The notes beneath the pieces were generated by a model. The model had not been told where the DNA came from. It made no database searches and saw only the letters and a program-made list of their open reading frames with translations. From the NCBI GenBank assembly GCA_020073265.1, contig JAIQFN010000035.1, forward strand, positions 39,977 through 103,976: a stretch of DNA of 64,000 nucleotides, given 5' to 3'. The number at the start of each line of letters is the position of its first letter. The first letter of the stretch is position 1. The stretch comes from Terriglobia bacterium. GTDB taxonomy: Bacteria; Acidobacteriota; Terriglobia; Bryobacterales; Bryobacteraceae. Below, piece after piece: positions 61,078 through 64,000 of this stretch. A program made the translations under genes and the position numbers.

Positions 61078-61544
61078 GCGTCCGGCTTTTCAAACACCAG
61101 CTTCAGGTTCTCGTTGTCACCCGGATAAGTGACTTCGCCGCCGTGAACTTTGGCGAACGGCGTCATCGAATGGGGCCGCGCGTTGGTCGCGCTGAGGATT
61201 TCGAGCACCGGGATGCCGCGCGCCGCCAGTGCGTCGGCGATCAGCGAACGATGGCAGCGCCAGGGCACTGCTTCCGCGCACATGATCGCCGTCGGCCGCT
61301 CTGACGCCAGTTCGATCAGCTCTTCAAGACTTTCGCGGAAGGCGTCGGTCTGCATGTAGTCCGCGAAGCCGCGGAACGAGGCATTGCGCCAGCCGGTGTT
61401 GATCGAATCCTTCGCCGCGTGCCGTAGTCCGCCCAGACCAGGCATGTGCCGGTAAAGAATGCCGGCCGCCTCCAGGCTGGCTGGCAGGTTCTCGCGATTG
61501 AATTGCGGATTGTGCCGCGAGCGCGGAACGGTGCGGACGTCCAT
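61074..61544 (-). CDS. DUF488-family protein, true start upstream and not canonical
   Basis: From ATG 61544 the protein has 156 residues: MDVRTVPRSRHNPQFN, GLGGLRHAAKDSINTGWRNASFRGFADYM, and the cysteine segment AIMCAEAVPWRCHRSLIADAL, all DUF488. The family normally starts about 28 residues earlier with a (T)IPISTIGHST segment, and that sequence is indeed present in frame upstream (61628-61545: IPISTIGHSTRPIEEFIHIL), but no ATG, GTG or TTG precedes it. It may start at ATT (61628) or ACG (61631), or the sequence may contain an error. It follows the small CxxC gene on the same strand. Confidence 0.8.
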   Translation of the reverse strand: MDVRTVPRSRHNPQFNRENLPASLEAAGILYRHMPGLGGLRHAAKDSINTGWRNASFRGFADYMQTDAFRESLEELIELASERPTAIMCAEAVPWRCHRSLIADALAARGIPVLEILSATNARPHSMTPFAKVHGGEVTYPGDNENLKLVFEKPDA

Positions 61545-61635
61545 CAGTTGCTTGATCCCGTGCGCTTCGAGGATGTGTATGAATTCCTCGATGGGACGAG
61601 TCGAGTGGCCGATAGTGCTGATCGGAATCGTGGCT

Positions 61636-61860
61636 TTATTCGACCGCGACCTTGGTGCCTTTGGGCTCGCTCTGCGACAGCCTCTCGATGCGGGCGTCCA
61701 GCAAGCTGCGCATGCCTTTCAGAACCTCGATGCGCGCGTTGCGAAAATGCTCGCGCGTGTCTTCCGGCCAGATGTGATCCATGATCGCGTCCAGCTGCGG
61801 CGCAACCACGGTGCAGAACACGCAGCCCGGCGCGTGCGCGGTGCTTTGTTTCTCGTCCAT
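61636..61860 (-). CDS. Small CxxC protein of unknown function
   Basis: 74 residues: a GCVFC pair near residue 13, then helical LDAIMDHIWPEDTREHFRNARIEVLKGMRSLLDARIERLSQ. No family is recognised. It lies between the ArsA-like ATPase (1 base away) and DUF488, so it is part of the same transcript. The CxxC plus the partner suggest a metal or redox link, which is inference. Confidence 0.65.
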   Translation of the reverse strand: MDEKQSTAHAPGCVFCTVVAPQLDAIMDHIWPEDTREHFRNARIEVLKGMRSLLDARIERLSQSEPKGTKVAVE

Positions 61861-61861
61861 G

Positions 61862-63049
61862 TCAGCCCTCTTTCATCTCCACTGTTAACATTTTATTCTG
61901 CAGCGTGGCCCGCGTGGGAGTGAGCGCGGCCATGGAGGTCGGCAGTCCGATGTGGCGCCGCAGCGTGCCGATCTCGACCACCAGTTCGTCGCCCTTCTTG
62001 AACAGCCCCACCTCGCCCTTGACGGCGAACGGCAGGCGCAGCCGGACTTCGTAGTGCGCGTTGACCTTTTCAAAAGTGTAAGGCGCTTCGGTGCGCGTGA
62101 CGGCGGCGGGATCTTCCTGAGCACCGTACAGCGCGTCGGCCAGCTCGATCAGCCGATCGCGTCCCAGCACCTCGTGCGTAAACAGCGGCACGCGCTTCAT
62201 GGCCACCGGCGCGAAATACTCTTCGATTTCGTCCAGAATCCGGGCCTGCGACGCGCGCCACTGGTCGAACCAGGTGTCGGTGACCTCGGTGGGCAGCACG
62301 CGATTCACGATCACGCCGTCGATGGTCAGCCCGTGCAGGGAAAAGTAAACGAAGGCGCGCTGCGTCTCGCGCAACACCATTTTCTCGGGATTGGTGACCA
62401 GCCGGACGCTGGTGGTTTTCGGGTCCTCAAGCAGCTCCGCGATTCCCTCCAGCCGGCCGAACAGATGCTGGATGTTGGCGAAGTAGTTGTCGGTGGGCAG
62501 TTCCACCGGCGAAATGCGGTTGGCCACCGGACGCACCGCCTTGAGCAGCCCGCGCTGGAAGGGAAAGACGTGCTTCATGTACCATTCGAGCGTGGTCGGC
62601 ATGCTGACGAAGCGCATGGATTCGGCCGTGGGCGCGCAGTCCAGTATGATCACCTGGTAGCGCTGCTCGCGCCGGAACTGGTTGACGTACATCATGGCGC
62701 TCAGCTCTTCCATGCCGGGCAGGATGGCCAGCTCCTCGGCCTCGACGTCGCTGATGCCGGTGGTCCTCAACACCGACACGACGTAGGTGGAGATTTCGCT
62801 CCAATGCCGCTTGATCTCCTTTTGGATATTGACTTCCTGGATAGCGAGGTTGGCGTCGATCGAGTAGGGTTCGTTGGTTTTTTCCTGGAACAGGCCGGTT
62901 TCGAGATCGAAGGCGTCGGCCAGGCTATGGGCCGGATCCACGCTCATTACTAAAGTGGAATATCCGAGACGGGATAAATGCAGGCCAGTAGCGGCGGCAA
63001 TGCTGGTCTTACCGACGCCTCCCTTGCCGCTGAACAGCAGGATGCGCAT
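61862..63049 (-). CDS. ArsA/Get3-family ATPase with HSP20-like C-terminal domain
   Basis: 395 residues. The deviant Walker A is FSGKGGVGKTSIAAATGLHLS (residues ~7-14), followed by switch segments MSVDPAHSLADAFD and LDCAPTAESMRFVSMP. The last ~75 residues (HYEVRLRLPFAVKGEVGLFKKGDELVVEIGTLRRHIGL) match the HSP20-like domain found at the C-terminus of many bacterial ArsA-like ATPases. Without ArsB or an arsenic regulator nearby, an arsenic role is unlikely; a Get3-like targeting or chaperone function is possible. Confidence 0.92.
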   Translation of the reverse strand: MRILLFSGKGGVGKTSIAAATGLHLSRLGYSTLVMSVDPAHSLADAFDLETGLFQEKTNEPYSIDANLAIQEVNIQKEIKRHWSEISTYVVSVLRTTGISDVEAEELAILPGMEELSAMMYVNQFRREQRYQVIILDCAPTAESMRFVSMPTTLEWYMKHVFPFQRGLLKAVRPVANRISPVELPTDNYFANIQHLFGRLEGIAELLEDPKTTSVRLVTNPEKMVLRETQRAFVYFSLHGLTIDGVIVNRVLPTEVTDTWFDQWRASQARILDEIEEYFAPVAMKRVPLFTHEVLGRDRLIELADALYGAQEDPAAVTRTEAPYTFEKVNAHYEVRLRLPFAVKGEVGLFKKGDELVVEIGTLRRHIGLPTSMAALTPTRATLQNKMLTVEMKEG

Positions 63050-63069
63050 ACCTTAATTGTAGCGGGCGG

Positions 63070-63790
63070 CTATTGGAAAGGCGGGTTTATCTTCTCGATG
63101 GTTTCCACATCGAACCGTTTGAAGTCGAAATTTTCAACACGCGTTCTTTCACGTAGGCCCTTCACAACCAGTCGCGCGTCGATGAACTGCTCGCTGGCCG
63201 TTTGCATCCACAGTCCCGGTCCCACGGGCGACTGCTCCAATCTAAGATAGGTGCCTTTTCGGATGCTGGCGAGCAGGCCACCGCCCACGTGGAAGTTCTC
63301 GGCAAGGCGTACTTCGAGCCGAGCCACCTGGCGGTCAGCTTCATCGAACCAGATGGTTCCTGCCATGTTTTTGGCAGCGTTTTGTTGTGTGTCGTGACGA
63401 TCCGAAACGCGCGCCTTCGGGTCGCCGTGGAAATCGAACGCCAACGTCTCCCTGCCATTGAGTGAAACGCGCCGCGGACTGGAGATTTTGGCGACTGCCA
63501 GGATGTCGCTGATCAGGCTGATACGCTCCGCTCTCGGCCTCGACTTCGGGAAGCCCTTCAGAGCCATTTCGACGCGTTTCCTGATCCGCTCTTGTTCGTG
63601 CTTGTCTTCTTGCGCGTTCAGTTCCACTCCGTTGCGCTTCACCAGTCGGGCGATCTGACGCCCTTTGACGAAAAAAACCTCGCGCTCCACGTTGGTGGTC
63701 TTGGTGACCGTTCCGTTCTTGTCGACCTCGTCGGTGCGGACGATCCGGCGAAAGGTGTAATTCTCGCGGATCTCGCTGCGGTGGCCCCCT
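63070..63790 (-). pseudogene. Conserved hypothetical protein, 5' end apparently interrupted
   Basis: The recognisable part starts around REIRENYTFRRIVRTDEVDKNGTVTKTTNVEREVFFVKGRQIARLVKRNGVEL, which I know as the early part of an uncharacterised secreted family of Acidobacteria, and continues to MAGTIWFDEADRQVARLEVRLAENFHVGGGLLASI, an outer-membrane lipoprotein sorting-like fold. Upstream of about 63785 the open frame goes on (to 63984) but the sequence loses all family resemblance and shows no signal peptide, so the start was lost by an insertion or rearrangement. The gene lies 20 bases before arsA on the same strand. Confidence 0.55.
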
Positions 63791-64000
63791 GAGCTGGGAC
63801 AAATAGTTAAGACACAGTTCGCCGTTCGATGAAAACTGCTCGACCGGCAAGACGACATTACAGCATACTGGTGCCCGGCTGGTGAAGCGGAAGCGGGCAC
63901 TGCTGGAGAGCAACTCGCCGAGGAATAGCCGGCTGGAAACTCATCGAGACGATGGGTGGGGGCGGCAGCCGTAGTCGCCCCCAAGCTTTGCCAGCAAGAG
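63785..64000. other. Foreign sequence at the window edge, possible end of a mobile element
   Basis: From about 63785 the sequence (GGCCCCCTGAGCTGGGACAA, then TAGTTAAGACACA) resembles the terminal region of IS3-type elements in style, and no gene is recognised in the last 200 bases. The element, if real, continues beyond the window. Low certainty. Confidence 0.3.

Noticed and set aside
61862..63049. Arsenic resistance operon around the ArsA-like ATPase
   Set aside because: No arsB, arsC, arsD or arsR next to it, and the HSP20-like C-terminal domain fits the general ArsA/Get3-like group.

Overview
The window looks like a chromosomal segment of a Gram-negative, GC-rich soil or sediment bacterium, most likely an acidobacterium (Bryobacterales/Solibacter-like). 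This rests on inference: L- and P-ring flagellar genes (flgH, flgI, flgA) imply an outer membrane, and several proteins are of types common in Acidobacteria (a secreted protein with a 'PDGHPDLQGIWTN' opening, an Oar-like TonB receptor remnant, a secreted CxxCH protein). No 16S rRNA gene is present, so the phylum is not proven.

Layout. 1-12.3 kb: metabolic and regulatory genes (5'-truncated HExxH protein, TlpA-like lipoprotein plus a stand-alone DsbD-alpha domain, TetR regulator, maeB, DHA2 efflux transporter, NarL-type response regulator, an EAL-HDOD-PilZ protein). 12.3-47.3 kb: a nearly complete flagellar locus. The minus-strand operon fliK-flgD-flgE-fliN-fliO-fliP-fliQ-fliR-flhB diverges from flgF-flgG-flgA-flgH-flgI-flgJ. 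Then come fliS (minus), a sigma-54 activator with flhA-flhF-fliA-fliN2-swrB-like-flgM-flgN-like-flgK-flgL, fliM (minus) divergent from flbD-motA-motB, then fliC, fliD, flgB-flgC-fliE-fliF-fliG-fliH-fliI-fliJ and a PilZ gene. 47.4-59.7 kb: an accessory region ending at an initiator tRNA gene. It holds gene fragments, a cNMP/thioredoxin-reductase-like protein, a tripartite EmrAB-TolC type pump, a cytidylate-kinase-like gene, cupin and NmrA genes flanked by hydrolase remnants, a J-domain remnant, a trypsin-like protease and a decayed tyrosine recombinase. 59.8-64 kb: a secreted cytochrome-like protein, then a minus-strand run of DUF488, a small CxxC protein, an ArsA-like ATPase and a 5'-interrupted gene.

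How the parts fit. The locus encodes its own transcription hierarchy: a sigma-54 activator (24.6 kb), sigma-28 (fliA) and anti-sigma-28 (flgM). I find four sites of the form TGG-N9-TGCA (sigma-54 type) before fliK, flgF, flbD-motAB and flgB, and six candidate sigma-28 sites before late genes. Three of the sigma-54 sites lie so close to the start codon that the mRNA would be almost leaderless. There are no che genes, FliM lacks the N-terminal CheY-binding peptide, and flhG, fliL, csrA and fliW are absent from the window.

The most notable structural result is a 14-bp direct repeat (47408-47421 and 59648-59661) that includes the 3' end of the tRNA-fMet gene and brackets the whole accessory region next to an integrase remnant. 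It looks like a decayed 12.2-kb integrative island.
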